Part shown: piece by piece, positions 51,240 through 61,589 of the stretch
Layout: each line of letters starts with the position of its first letter
Numbering within the stretch: the first letter of the stretch is position 1
Source: Lentzea sp. NBRC 102530
Lineage (GTDB): Bacteria; Actinomycetota; Actinomycetes; Mycobacteriales; Pseudonocardiaceae
Assembly (NCBI RefSeq): GCF_030269365.1
Contig: NZ_BSTF01000015.1
Coordinates: 154,137 to 218,136 of the forward strand
Reading direction: 5' to 3'
DNA: 64,000 nt
Notes under the pieces: generated by a model
Told to the model about the DNA's origin: nothing
The model's database searches: none
Seen by the model: the letters and a program-made list of their open reading frames with translations, nothing else
Position numbers and translations under genes: made by a program

Positions 51240-51743
51240 TCAGGCTTGCGCAAACCCCCTGGAATCACCCCACTCCCAAAAGGCAGTTCCATTCTGAATT
51301 TCAGCCTGAACGGAGTCGAAGATCGGCTGCATCACCGAAATGTCCGGAACGTCGATCGCAATAAATCGATCGCCGTTCCACTCACTCAAGAGACCCGCAG
51401 CGTCCAGCACCTCGCGTAGCACGGCTCTACTGTCTCCTTCCTGAAAGCGAGGCTCAGCAAACATAATCCGAAGGACGCGCCGACCCGACTTTCTAATCAC
51501 CGTGCCCACATTTTCCGATCCGGACTTCCCCACTACGTCACCCAGAGCTAGACCGTAGGCATAGAAAGGAAGGCAACAGATCTCGTATTCACCGTCATCG
51601 ACCGTCTCTCGAAGCCACAGCTGCTCACGCATTCCTTGGAGGTCGAACGGAGCCAGATCAACCATCGCGAGGTGGCTGTTCTCAGCTCGCCACACAGGGT
51701 CCTCGTGGCTGACGTACGTAACTCCATCAATCGTGACCTGCAC
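51240..51743 (-). CDS. DUF4265-family protein, candidate immunity protein for the RHS toxin
   Basis: 167 residues from GTG 51743, chosen because GGAGG lies 4 nt upstream. N-terminal VTIDGVTYVSHEDPVWRAEN; core GEYEICCLPFYAYGLALGDV followed by VGTVIRKSGRRVLRIMFAEP; end FDSVQAEIQNGTAFWEWGDS. This is the DUF4265 layout (PFxxxGxxxGDVV and a G-x-R-x-R strand). It begins 69 bp after the stop of the RHS-HINT-HNH gene on the same strand, the normal place for an immunity gene. GC content is lower than in the core genes. Confidence 0.78.
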   Translation of the reverse strand: MQVTIDGVTYVSHEDPVWRAENSHLAMVDLAPFDLQGMREQLWLRETVDDGEYEICCLPFYAYGLALGDVVGKSGSENVGTVIRKSGRRVLRIMFAEPRFQEGDSRAVLREVLDAAGLLSEWNGDRFIAIDVPDISVMQPIFDSVQAEIQNGTAFWEWGDSRGFAQA

Positions 51744-51811
51744 GATTCCTCCGTTGCCAAGTCGGTGACGATGATATGCGGTGAGCCACATCATAGCTCA
51801 CCGCATACAAC

Positions 51812-54800
51812 CTACGGAATCACTCTTGGCACTGCCACAGTCGCTTGCATGTTTGCAGGCCACCACGGCGGAGGCCAGAGTCCGCTGTAGTTCGGCGGCG
51901 GATTCAGCGGAGCTACTCTGTCACGCTTGGAGCTGTTACAGAATGTGCAAGCCGGCGTGGTGTTCGGGTCGGTGAGATCTCCCCCGTTAACCCGCGGCTG
52001 AACGTGATCGATAGGAGTCGCGAGGTTCGTGCGACAGTACGAGCACAGCACTTGGTTGAGCGGCGGATGCCACTGCACCCCCGTCCCGTACTCGGCGCGC
52101 ATGCTCGCCGGAATGCTCTGGTATGCACCCGGCCCTCCGCTCGATCCAGCTGGAATGTCGTGGACGGAAAGTCCCGGCGTGGGACACGCCGCCTGATTGG
52201 GAAGATTGGCATTGTGAACAAGAATCGCTAGGGCGCCCGCCGCAACATAGAACGTATGCAGACCATCCACAGTGAGGTTGTAGACCTTGCGGTACTCGGT
52301 CCTGGAAGTGACGTTGACGATCTGAAGCAGCAAGCCGTCAGAACTGCGAAGGTCGTCACCGGCGTTCAGGTCCTCTGCATCGAGCCAAACGCCCCGGTCT
52401 GGACCCCAGAACGGGTGATTGCTCGTGGCCGTCACTACGCCCGTACGATCGCCTGTTGAACCGTCTGCGTCGACGGTGATCTCCACCAGGTCCTTCCACC
52501 CGTTGCCGACGATCAGATCGGTAACTTCGCGAGCTCCCGTTTCCCCTGTTGTCGGGTCGGTCGCCACTACCTTGTCGCCGAGTTGGATGTCCTCGATCGG
52601 CTTGGTGGAGCCGTCCGCCATCAGCACGGGCGTGCCTGCAACGAAGCTGTTGGGCCGGACGCAGCTGGCCACGCTGGTAGCAGCGTCCACTCCTTCGTCG
52701 CCGTACTTCCGCAGGCCTTTACCGACGAGCTTTGTGGCCGTGACGGCCGCGCCGGCGAACGGCACGAGGGCAGCGGCCGCCAAGGCCGCGTTGACGTAGT
52801 CGCCTTCTGCGAGGTACCAGAGCGCGTTGATGCCGTCCGCGACCTCGCCGATCACCGGGATCATGCCGACGACGTCGAGGAGCGCGTGACCGGCTTCGGC
52901 CCAGTCGATGTTGGTGACCTCGTTCTGGACCCATTCCCAGAAGCCCATGTCCTTCGGTTCGCCGACCGATTTGATCACGGGCTCGCCGCCCGTGACTTTG
53001 TCGACGTCCCTCTTGATGGACTCCTGCTGATCCACGACCTGGTTGTCCGACACCTGCTGAGCAGGCACATCAGGCGAGGACGACACAGGCGGAGCCATCG
53101 AATCGCCCGCCGAGCCGGTGAAGATCGGGGCCGTCGCTGCCGGAACCTGGGGTAACGGGTTGTTACGTGCGGCGGACGCCGACGCGGTCCGCGCTACGTC
53201 AGTCGGCGACGGTCCGGGCCGGTACACGCCGACGCCGCCGGTGTTGTTCTTGCCCGAGCCGTTTCCTTGGCCGGAAACAGCGTTTCCAGGGGTCGCGCTG
53301 CCGCCGAAGAAGTCGTCCGAGTAGCCCCCTTCGCTGTAGCCGCCACCACACCCACCTGTCTGGGAGGTGCACCACCAGTCCGGAACGCCATCCCAGTCGT
53401 GGACATCGTTTCGGTCACAGAACTTGTTGTCGCCGTACGAGTAGGAGGTGTAGCCCGCGGGGCAATGGCCGTCCGGGTCGCTGTAGTTCGTCGGTGCGCC
53501 GAGGCCGTAGGCGTAGCGGTTCGCTAGGCCGGACGGCGATGACGGCAGGGCGATACTGTCGCGCGCGGTGAACCCACCTGTTCGAGGCGAGTACCAGCGG
53601 GCTCCCATGTCGACCTCGCCGCTGGCGGGATCGGTGTAGTCACTCTGGAACCCGAGCGATCGTTTCGAACCGGCGGACGCGATCGCCTGGCCGAACGGGT
53701 CGAACGCGGCGCTGTCGGTCAGCGTTTGCAGGGGGCCAGCCGGGTCGAACCCACCAACGAGATCGCCGTGTCCGTCGCTTACGGTCAGGCGCTTCTGGTC
53801 GCCTTGGCCCAGTGCCAACAGCGAGCCGTCGGTCCCACGGCTGAATTTCGCGTCGCCATCGGACACGAGATCCAGTGAGCTGCCCGCGTAGGTGAAATTC
53901 TTGCCGTTGCGGGCGCTGAGACGGTCCAGGCCGTCGTAGGCGAACCGCGTCTCACCATTGCGCACGGCGCGGTCGAAGGAGTCGAAACCGTACTTCTCCT
54001 CGAGGCCGGAGGAGACGCGAGCGGCCAGGGTGCCGCGTGCGGACCACTTGTAGGTGTAGTCGCCGTCACTTTGCAGGCGGTTGCGTTGGTCGTAGGTCGC
54101 GGTCTTCGCTCCGGCACGTACGCGGTTTCCTGCGTCGTCCCAGCCGTAGTCGGTGCGGGCGCCGTTGGACGTCCAGGCCGTCAGGCGGTTGGAGTGGTCG
54201 TACTCGTAGGTGTTCGTGCCGGAGCCGGCCAGTCCTGCGGTCGTCTTGGACGTCAGGCGGTCCGCGAGGTCGTAGCCGTAGCCGATCGATGCGGCGACGG
54301 TGCCTCCCGCGCCGGTGATCGTGTCGGTTTTGAGCCGGCCGTACTCGTCGTAGTTGAACGTTCGGGTGCGGTCGGCGCCGTAGCTGACGGTCTTGACCTG
54401 TCCGGCTTCGTTGTAGCCGAACGTCTGCACGGCGCCGGTCACCGAGTCCTGTGTGGTCGCGGCGCGGCCTTGCAGGTAGGTGTAGCGGGAGGTGCCGGAC
54501 TCGTCGGTGCGGGTGGCCATGCGGCCGCTGGGGTCGTAGGTGAAGGACGACTTGCCGGACGGGCCGTCGGTCGTGAGCAGCGCGCCGCGGTCGTTGTAGG
54601 TCAGGACGTTGGTGCCGCCGGGTGCGCTCGACTCGACCATCCGGTTTGCCAGGTCGTAGCGCAGGGTGCGAGCGTCGGTCGACTCCTCAGCACCGGTGCC
54701 GGTCTCGCCGGTCAGGCGGTTGAGCAGGTCGTAGGTTCGGGTGCGGGTGATGCCGCCGGGTGCGGTGACGCGGTCGGGGTTTCCGGCCTGGTCGTAGCCG

Positions 54801-57800
54801 ACGGTCCACGTGCGGTCGGCGGGCTGCGGGTGTGCGGTGGTCGAGGGTTCGATGGTCGACTCGCCGAGCCCGAGGCTGTTGACGGTGTAGAGGGTCGCGT
54901 TGCCGCGGCCGTCGGTGAAGCGGGTGCGGTTGCCCGCGGCGTCGTAGCCGAACGACGTGGTGATCGTCTTGTTGTCGGCCACGGGTTCGACCTGGCTGGT
55001 GATGCGCCGCATCGCGTCGTAGGTGAACGTGGTCGCCCGCTGGAACGGGTCGGTGGTCTGCACGAGGTTGCCGGCGCGGTCGTAGGAGTTGCTTGACATG
55101 CGCAGCAACGACTCGTTCGCGTCGAGCGAGTACTGAGTGGACGGTCGTCCGGCGGTGTCGTAGGTCTGGAACGTGGTGCGGTTCAGACCGTCGGACACGC
55201 GGGACTGGCGGCCGATGCTGTCATAGCCGAGCTTGGTCACCACGCCGGCCGGGTCCACGGATGAGGTCAGCTGCCCCAAGGGGTCGTACGAGAGGGTGGT
55301 GACCTCGTCCGACGGGGACGTGACCGTCTTGGGGCTGCCCGCGTCGTCGTAGGTCGTCTTCGTCGTGAACGCCGACGGGGTCGGGAATCGCTCCAGTTGC
55401 GTCGAGGTGACCGGGCGGCCGAGATCGTCATAGGTCGACTCGACACGAGCACCGGTCGGATCGGTGATCGACAGGCGCTCACCGGAGCGGGTGTAGCTGT
55501 AGAGCCACGATCCCGTGGTCCGACCGGCCGTTGTGGCGTCCGCCTGGTAGTGCGCAACGAGGCGCCGCTGCTGGTCGTAGCTGAACTCGCTGACGGCTCC
55601 GCGCGGATTGGTGATCTTGCGAACGTCGCCGAGCGGCGTGTACTCGGTCAGGGTGACGGAGCGGGTCGCCGTGGCAGTGCCCGGTTTGGTGTACTCGGGT
55701 GTCTCCGCCCGCACCACGCGGCCGAGCTTGTCGAACGTCTGCTTGCTGACGTTTCCGTTGGCGTCCTTGAGTTCTGTCGATCCACCGAACGTGTCGAGTC
55801 CGGTGTGGATGGTCGGGCGGCTCGACGTCGCGACGCCACCGTTCTCCACCTGCACCGTCGGCGACACCACGGAGACCATGCGGCCGGCCTCGTCGTAGGC
55901 GTAGTCGGTGGTGAACGCGGCCGCGTCCGCGCCGGCGGCGGTGCCGCGCGGGTCGGTGGCGGAGCGCAGCAGGCCTCGCTGGTCGACGACGCTGGTCGTG
56001 GTCAGGCGTTCGGTGCCGTTGAACGAGGTTTCGCTGGTGCGTCGTCCTGCGGCGTCGTAGCCGTACTCGACGGCAAAGGTCCGCTGGACGTCCTGGTGCA
56101 CGCTGTTGGACGGCTTGCCGGTGATGGCGACCTTGGTGACGTTGCCACCCGCGTCGTAGTCGTACGAGGTGGTGCGGGCGAGACCGGCCGGGTCAGCCTT
56201 CTCGGTCTTGACGCGGTTCGCGGCGTCGTAGGTCTTCTCGACGACCAGACCGCCAGCGTTCACGACACGCGCGAGGTTGCCGGCCTTGTCGTAGGCGAAC
56301 TCCTGCAAGACCAGGTCCCGGGTCGCGCCCGACGGGTCGAATGGGTCCCTGATCTTCGATGCAATGACGCGGCGGACGGTGTCGTCTCTGTAGTACTCGT
56401 ACCGCTTGCTGCGGCCCATCGCGTCGGTTTCACGACTCAGCCTGCCTGCGACGTCGTAGGCGTAGGACTTGAGCACCAGCGTGTCGAGCACGGTCTGGTC
56501 ACCCTCGCCGTCACCACCCGGACCGCCGGGTCCGACCGGGTCGCCGTGCCACGCCCGCAGACGCACTTCGGCAATCTTGTTGCGACTGGTGTAGGCGAAC
56601 TCGTACTTGGTGCCGACGGCGTCCACTGTCCAGGCGAGGTTGCCGAAGTTGTCGTAGCCGCTGGTGGTCACGTTCCCCTCGGGGTCAGTGACTCGTGCAG
56701 CCCGGCCGTGGCCGTCGTACTCGGTGATCACCTGCCGCGTCTGGTCGCCGCCAGTCAGGTCGCTGACTTTGGCCGCCGTGACGTTGCCGTCAGCGTCGTA
56801 GTCGTAGGTGGTCTGCTGCGTGTGCTTGACCCCGGTGACCTTGTTCGTGGTCGCCGGACGCGTGATCGTCTTCTGCCGCGACAGTTCGTCGTAGGTGAAG
56901 GTCGTGGTCAACCCCTGCGGGTATGCCTGGGAGACCTCGGTCTGGGTGATCTTGCGGCCGAGTTTGTCGTAGGTGAACCGCATGACCAGGCCGGCCGCGT
57001 TCGTGACCGACTCCAGGTCACCGGAGCGGTAGTAGGTGTACGAGGTCTTCGCGCCGCGGCCGTCGGTCGTCGTCTCCACCAGACCGGCGGGTCCGAAGGA
57101 CGACGACGTGGTGTAGGTGTGCCGGACCGTGGATCCATCCGGAAGGCGCTGTGATTCGAACAGGCCGCGCACGCCGACGCCGGTGTAGGTGTTAGCTGTG
57201 CGATAGGTCGCGTCGTCCGGTCCGGTGGAGCGGCCGTCTGCGGAGGTGAGCAGCTTGCCGTTGCGTGGGTCGGTCAGGTCGCTGGGGTTGCTGTAGTAAC
57301 TGAAGTACGACGTCTGGCAGTCAGTCTTGGTCGTACGGCAGGTCTTGCGCGAGATCGAGTTGCCTCGCGTGTCATTCGTCAGCTCGACCTGGTTGCCGTT
57401 CTCGTCGGTGATCTTGTTGACGAACCCGCGGCTGTCGTAGTCGAACGTCCGGACACCGGCGCCGCGGTTGGGGCCGCCTCCCCACGGATCGCCGCCGGGC
57501 GGCACGGGGCCGCCGATGGGGATGTCCTCGGGTCGTACCCCCTGTCCGAGGGGTGTGAGTGATCGCAGGATGCGGCCGCGGGACGGGTCGTAGTCGGCGT
57601 AGTGGAAACGGTTGCCCGGGTCGGTGACCATGGTGGTGCGCACCAGGTTCTGCTCGGTGCCGGTCACCGCGGGGGCGGCGATCTTCCACAGGCCGCCGTT
57701 GCTGTCGGTGTACTCGCGCAGCCGGTCGTTCACGACGTCGTAGGCCATCGTCGCGGCGATCCTGCCACTGGGCAGCGTGATCTTGGTGAGCTGGTCGGAT

Positions 57801-60800
57801 GGCTTGGCCATGCCGAAGTTCTGCTTCGCCGTGGTGCTGCCGATGGCGTGTTCGTAGAACGCCACCTCGTCGATCGCGCCGGAGAAGTACCGCATGCCGC
57901 CGGGAAGGCCCGGCCAGCCGTCGGTGTTCGCCGCACCGATCTGGTTGTTCGTCATGGTGAGGTGGTCGATCTCGCCCAGCGCGGTACCGACGAGTTGACC
58001 GTCGAGGAACAACGACTGCGTGCCGATGGATCCGGACAGCACGACGTGGTGCCAGCGGTCGTTGTTGACCGTGCCGGGCGTGGTGATCGGCTCGACCTTG
58101 CCGTTCCAGAAGTTGCCGCGCAGCTTGCCGTCAGTGCCGACCCACAGCACCGGCATCTGCGGTACAGACGGGGTGGCTCCCTGTTTGAACTCGTAGTGCT
58201 GCATCCCGAGCAGCGGGCCTCCGGATGTGGTCTTGAACCACATCTCCACGGCGAGGTCACGGTTCTTCTTGATCAGGCCCGCCGGCAGCTTCACGAACGA
58301 CGAAGAGCCGTTGAACTGACGTGCTCCGTCCGGGGATCCCTCGATCGCGCCCGGAACCCAGGTCGTGTTGGTCGAGACACCGTCGTCCTTGCCCAGGTTG
58401 ACGCGAATCTGGCTCTCGATCTTGTCGCCGGCGGGGTCGCCGAGTCGCCAGTACGAGCCGGGGTTGGCGTCGATCACCGCGCTGCGGTAGTGCGAGCCTT
58501 GGTCGTACTGGTACTGCGTGCACCCTGACTTCGGGTCGCACGCCTTCATCAGCTTGTCGCCGGTGTACTCGTAGCTCCACGTGAGCTGCTGGTTCCCGTC
58601 GGCGGCGACGGTCACGGACCGCACGTGTGGCGCGAACGTCGGCTGCGCGTCATTCCAGGCGAAGCTCAGCTTCCGCTCGTTGCGGGGATTGACGACTTCT
58701 GCCAACCTGCCCGTGACTTGGTCGTACTTGACGTCGACGAACTGGCCGGTCTGGTCGGTGACCCTGGTGAGTTTGCCGTCCGGCGCGAACCGGTACGCGG
58801 TGGACTGGGTGTCGACCATGATCCAGCCGCCGCCGAACTCGGCAGGCTCCGCGTGCAAGTCGGCCTGCCTCCCCTGGGCCGGGGCGAATCCCCCGCCGGG
58901 GTTGCGGCCGAACCGCACCTGCTGACCATCCGGGTACGTCACGACGACGTTCCCCGAGCCGTCGTTGTCCGGTACCACCCGCATGTCCCAGCGCGTCGAC
59001 CATCCCGCGCCGAACGCCAGGTCGCGGCGCGGATCGAGGCTGTTGTAGGTGCGGGCGACCGAGAGCTCCGGCCCGGCACCGGACAACGACACGTCGATGG
59101 CACTCGAGAAGTAGTTACCGTTCTGCGGGTCGAACGCCTTGTTCGCGCCGTTGTACGGGGCGTTGGCCAGGTGCGTGGTGATGCTCGGTTGCGGTACCGC
59201 GGTCAGCAGGTGGCTCCACGGCAAGGCGAGGTTCTCCTGCTTGCCGTCGTAGGCAAACGACCGCCACACGTAGTCCCTGCCCCAGAACAGCTTTCCTGCT
59301 GGGATCGTCCACATGTGGGTGTCGATGCGACCGGAGTCGAAGCATCCGAAGGTGCCGTTGTCAGCGGACTCGCAGACCTCGAACCGGTACTTCAAGGCCT
59401 TGTCCGGTGGCGAGTCGATGTCGACCGCGTCGGTCCACAGCTGAGGCGTCAGCACCGGGGAGGAGTAGCCGTTCGGTGGGTACTGGGCCTTGACCACCGG
59501 TGGGATGTCGTAGACGCGGAATGCCAGCCGCGCGGGCGGGATCTGCTCGTCGGTGAACCAGGCTCCTCCCTTGCGCAGCATGGAGAAGTCGAGCAGGTAG
59601 GTGCCGGCACCGAGCGGATCGATCTTCACGTCCACCGTCGCCGAACCGCCGCGCGGAACGTCGTGCGGGAGAGCGGTTTCCGCGGTGCGGACCGGGTTCC
59701 CCAGGTCGGTGTAGGCGCGGTAGCCCAGTGCGTACGTCTGCGGGGTCCAGGTCTCCGCACCGCGATTGGTCACCGTGAGCTTGACGAAGCCGTGGCTCTG
59801 CGCGTGCACCGGAGGTTCCGGCACACCGCGGTCGATGCGGTACTCCGCGTCGTACGGCGTGTGCGTGATGTAGAGCCGGGGCGGGTTCGCGGTGTCGCGA
59901 CCGGTGAACTTCTTCCAGCCGTAGGTGTCCGTCTCCGACGCTCGGATGCTCAGCCCGTGGTTGGCTTGTTCTCCGGTGACCCATCGCTGAATCAGGTCCC
60001 GGCCAGCCACACCGAGGTTGATCTGTTCCGACGCCGTCGGGCAGTTGGACCGTGTCTGGCCCTGGGCGATGAAGCCGTGGGCGAAGCTGGACTCGGTGAG
60101 CGCTCCACCGACGGCCGGACCGGGGTAGCCACCGCCGCCCCACGCCGCCAACACCGGATGCACGCTGACCGGGCTCGGGCTGCAGGACCACGACCAGTAG
60201 TTGGTGAGCGAAAGGGCTGCGCCGTGGATCTTGTGGTTCCGCAGGGTGTTCTCGACTCCGGCGAAGCCCAGGTAGCCGGCGGAGTTCAGGCCCCCGCTGT
60301 TGCCGACCTTCAGGTCGGAACCGGCATAGGTGTTCCAGTCGCCTTGGTAGAACCGGGCGTCCGACGTGCCGCGGTTCTCGATCGTGGGATCGACCAGCAC
60401 CGGGTACTTGCGTGCGGGATCACGCAGCCACGCGGAGTCCGCCTCGACGATCAGGTTCTGGCCGTCGAGGCGGTACTTCACGTTGTGGGAGATCGCAGGG
60501 TCACCGGTGCGCGGATCGACGCTGGAGTCGGTCATGAAGCCGCGGGGGAAGCGGCCACGCTCCTTGCCGTCGCGGTCGGAGAGCACGATCTGCTCATCCA
60601 CCAGTTTCGCGGTCAGTCCCTTGAGCCGCAGGGGAAAAGTCCACGAGTGCGCCGCGTCGGCCGACTCCAGGACCATGACCTCTTTGACGCCGCCCGCCTG
60701 CGCCTCGAACTTCAGATCGACACCGGGCAGAACTCGCGGGTAGGTCACCGAGCTGCCATCCGCGACCCCTGCGGACGGTGCGGTGCCCTGAAGTCCGAAC

Positions 60801-61414
60801 GAGACCTCGTGCTGGTCGTCGAACTTCAGCCGCACCATGGAGTCCGCGTTGGCGTTGCGAGACAACCGCAGGTCGATCTGGTCCGCGGCGTTGCGCCAGC
60901 CATCGCCACCGCCGACGAACGTGGTGTCGATCGGAGCCCAACTGCCGTCTGGTTTGCGGTAGTTGACAGCACTCTGGCTGAACTCGGTCGTCAGCGTGCC
61001 ATCCGTGTTGCGGAACGTCCGCTCCCGCTCGCTGCGTTGAGCAGGCAGTTCCTTGCTGCTGGACGAGTCGAAGCCGCGGACGTCGGGCGAGGTGGACCTC
61101 ACCTCCGCCTCGTTGCGCGGAGCATCGGCGTTCTGCGCTTCGATGCGCGGGTACTTGCTCTGCAGCGAAGCTGGGCCGTCCTGGTTGGGGAACCCGTCGG
61201 TGACCTCGTGGGGCTGCCCATCGGCGGTACCCCACTGTTGTTTCGGAGACTGCGCCCTCGCCTCGGCCAGCTCGCGCAGCCCGGCCATCTGCGGCATCAG
61301 CTGAGACGCCTGCGGGCCGTAGAAACCAATCACCACCAAGATGACGATCAATAGAACCGATGCTCGCCTGCCCGCTCTCGTGCGCGACAGACCAATCCCC
61401 CGACTTCTGGGCAC
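51812..61414 (-). CDS. Giant RHS-repeat polymorphic toxin with HINT and HNH nuclease domains
   Basis: About 3,200 residues from GTG 61414 (TTGGGGGGAA leader). N-terminus: basic stretch and a membrane/signal helix (ASVLLIVILVVIGFYGPQ), then a variable region, a DNRLRE-like beta domain (RFYQGDWNTYAGSDLKVGNS), a LamG/concanavalin-like domain near residues 985-1200 (GSSSFVKLPAGLIKKNRDLA), many YDxxGxx RHS repeats, and the RHS core-end motif (DPASGEVDMGARWYSPRTGG, ~2,600). Residues ~2,920-3,060 are a pretoxin HINT domain (FVAGTPVLMADGSTKPIEDI ... LHTFYVAAGALAILVHN). The tip (~3,100-3,190) is an HNH nuclease: CSYC, DHVQPRVNGGDLTDPN, CTFCNSSKRDR. Secreted DNA-degrading effector, by inference. Confidence 0.93.
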   Translation of the reverse strand: MPRSRGIGLSRTRAGRRASVLLIVILVVIGFYGPQASQLMPQMAGLRELAEARAQSPKQQWGTADGQPHEVTDGFPNQDGPASLQSKYPRIEAQNADAPRNEAEVRSTSPDVRGFDSSSSKELPAQRSERERTFRNTDGTLTTEFSQSAVNYRKPDGSWAPIDTTFVGGGDGWRNAADQIDLRLSRNANADSMVRLKFDDQHEVSFGLQGTAPSAGVADGSSVTYPRVLPGVDLKFEAQAGGVKEVMVLESADAAHSWTFPLRLKGLTAKLVDEQIVLSDRDGKERGRFPRGFMTDSSVDPRTGDPAISHNVKYRLDGQNLIVEADSAWLRDPARKYPVLVDPTIENRGTSDARFYQGDWNTYAGSDLKVGNSGGLNSAGYLGFAGVENTLRNHKIHGAALSLTNYWSWSCSPSPVSVHPVLAAWGGGGYPGPAVGGALTESSFAHGFIAQGQTRSNCPTASEQINLGVAGRDLIQRWVTGEQANHGLSIRASETDTYGWKKFTGRDTANPPRLYITHTPYDAEYRIDRGVPEPPVHAQSHGFVKLTVTNRGAETWTPQTYALGYRAYTDLGNPVRTAETALPHDVPRGGSATVDVKIDPLGAGTYLLDFSMLRKGGAWFTDEQIPPARLAFRVYDIPPVVKAQYPPNGYSSPVLTPQLWTDAVDIDSPPDKALKYRFEVCESADNGTFGCFDSGRIDTHMWTIPAGKLFWGRDYVWRSFAYDGKQENLALPWSHLLTAVPQPSITTHLANAPYNGANKAFDPQNGNYFSSAIDVSLSGAGPELSVARTYNSLDPRRDLAFGAGWSTRWDMRVVPDNDGSGNVVVTYPDGQQVRFGRNPGGGFAPAQGRQADLHAEPAEFGGGWIMVDTQSTAYRFAPDGKLTRVTDQTGQFVDVKYDQVTGRLAEVVNPRNERKLSFAWNDAQPTFAPHVRSVTVAADGNQQLTWSYEYTGDKLMKACDPKSGCTQYQYDQGSHYRSAVIDANPGSYWRLGDPAGDKIESQIRVNLGKDDGVSTNTTWVPGAIEGSPDGARQFNGSSSFVKLPAGLIKKNRDLAVEMWFKTTSGGPLLGMQHYEFKQGATPSVPQMPVLWVGTDGKLRGNFWNGKVEPITTPGTVNNDRWHHVVLSGSIGTQSLFLDGQLVGTALGEIDHLTMTNNQIGAANTDGWPGLPGGMRYFSGAIDEVAFYEHAIGSTTAKQNFGMAKPSDQLTKITLPSGRIAATMAYDVVNDRLREYTDSNGGLWKIAAPAVTGTEQNLVRTTMVTDPGNRFHYADYDPSRGRILRSLTPLGQGVRPEDIPIGGPVPPGGDPWGGGPNRGAGVRTFDYDSRGFVNKITDENGNQVELTNDTRGNSISRKTCRTTKTDCQTSYFSYYSNPSDLTDPRNGKLLTSADGRSTGPDDATYRTANTYTGVGVRGLFESQRLPDGSTVRHTYTTSSSFGPAGLVETTTDGRGAKTSYTYYRSGDLESVTNAAGLVMRFTYDKLGRKITQTEVSQAYPQGLTTTFTYDELSRQKTITRPATTNKVTGVKHTQQTTYDYDADGNVTAAKVSDLTGGDQTRQVITEYDGHGRAARVTDPEGNVTTSGYDNFGNLAWTVDAVGTKYEFAYTSRNKIAEVRLRAWHGDPVGPGGPGGDGEGDQTVLDTLVLKSYAYDVAGRLSRETDAMGRSKRYEYYRDDTVRRVIASKIRDPFDPSGATRDLVLQEFAYDKAGNLARVVNAGGLVVEKTYDAANRVKTEKADPAGLARTTSYDYDAGGNVTKVAITGKPSNSVHQDVQRTFAVEYGYDAAGRRTSETSFNGTERLTTTSVVDQRGLLRSATDPRGTAAGADAAAFTTDYAYDEAGRMVSVVSPTVQVENGGVATSSRPTIHTGLDTFGGSTELKDANGNVSKQTFDKLGRVVRAETPEYTKPGTATATRSVTLTEYTPLGDVRKITNPRGAVSEFSYDQQRRLVAHYQADATTAGRTTGSWLYSYTRSGERLSITDPTGARVESTYDDLGRPVTSTQLERFPTPSAFTTKTTYDDAGSPKTVTSPSDEVTTLSYDPLGQLTSSVDPAGVVTKLGYDSIGRQSRVSDGLNRTTFQTYDTAGRPSTQYSLDANESLLRMSSNSYDRAGNLVQTTDPFQRATTFTYDAMRRITSQVEPVADNKTITTSFGYDAAGNRTRFTDGRGNATLYTVNSLGLGESTIEPSTTAHPQPADRTWTVGYDQAGNPDRVTAPGGITRTRTYDLLNRLTGETGTGAEESTDARTLRYDLANRMVESSAPGGTNVLTYNDRGALLTTDGPSGKSSFTYDPSGRMATRTDESGTSRYTYLQGRAATTQDSVTGAVQTFGYNEAGQVKTVSYGADRTRTFNYDEYGRLKTDTITGAGGTVAASIGYGYDLADRLTSKTTAGLAGSGTNTYEYDHSNRLTAWTSNGARTDYGWDDAGNRVRAGAKTATYDQRNRLQSDGDYTYKWSARGTLAARVSSGLEEKYGFDSFDRAVRNGETRFAYDGLDRLSARNGKNFTYAGSSLDLVSDGDAKFSRGTDGSLLALGQGDQKRLTVSDGHGDLVGGFDPAGPLQTLTDSAAFDPFGQAIASAGSKRSLGFQSDYTDPASGEVDMGARWYSPRTGGFTARDSIALPSSPSGLANRYAYGLGAPTNYSDPDGHCPAGYTSYSYGDNKFCDRNDVHDWDGVPDWWCTSQTGGCGGGYSEGGYSDDFFGGSATPGNAVSGQGNGSGKNNTGGVGVYRPGPSPTDVARTASASAARNNPLPQVPAATAPIFTGSAGDSMAPPVSSSPDVPAQQVSDNQVVDQQESIKRDVDKVTGGEPVIKSVGEPKDMGFWEWVQNEVTNIDWAEAGHALLDVVGMIPVIGEVADGINALWYLAEGDYVNAALAAAALVPFAGAAVTATKLVGKGLRKYGDEGVDAATSVASCVRPNSFVAGTPVLMADGSTKPIEDIQLGDKVVATDPTTGETGAREVTDLIVGNGWKDLVEITVDADGSTGDRTGVVTATSNHPFWGPDRGVWLDAEDLNAGDDLRSSDGLLLQIVNVTSRTEYRKVYNLTVDGLHTFYVAAGALAILVHNANLPNQAACPTPGLSVHDIPAGSSGGPGAYQSIPASMRAEYGTGVQWHPPLNQVLCSYCRTNLATPIDHVQPRVNGGDLTDPNTTPACTFCNSSKRDRVAPLNPPPNYSGLWPPPWWPANMQATVAVPRVIP

Positions 61415-61589
61415 AGCTTCCCCCCAAGAATGGCTACCAGTCCGCGAGCGCGCCTCCCCAGCGGCTACGCGGCAACCAAGAGTGCGGCATTCACAAGGCA
61501 CACCGCAAGTACTTGACAAAGAGGTAACCTTCTCCGCGCTTCGCGCGATCGAAGTCAAGGGGCAGGAACGTAGCTTTGGGGGGAAAATC
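61415..61589. promoter_or_regulatory. Divergent promoter region between RHS toxin and propeller genes
   Basis: 175 bp separate the two start codons. Both genes carry the same unusual G-rich ribosome-site leader, TTGGGGGGAA, a few bases before a GTG start. A TTGACA hexamer at 61513-61518 faces the propeller gene. Shared control is likely; no clear operator palindrome was found. Confidence 0.55.

Noticed and set aside
58625..61354. A long open frame on the + strand opposite the RHS gene
   Set aside because: The RHS repeats, LamG and other domains lie on the - strand; the + frame is a compositional shadow.
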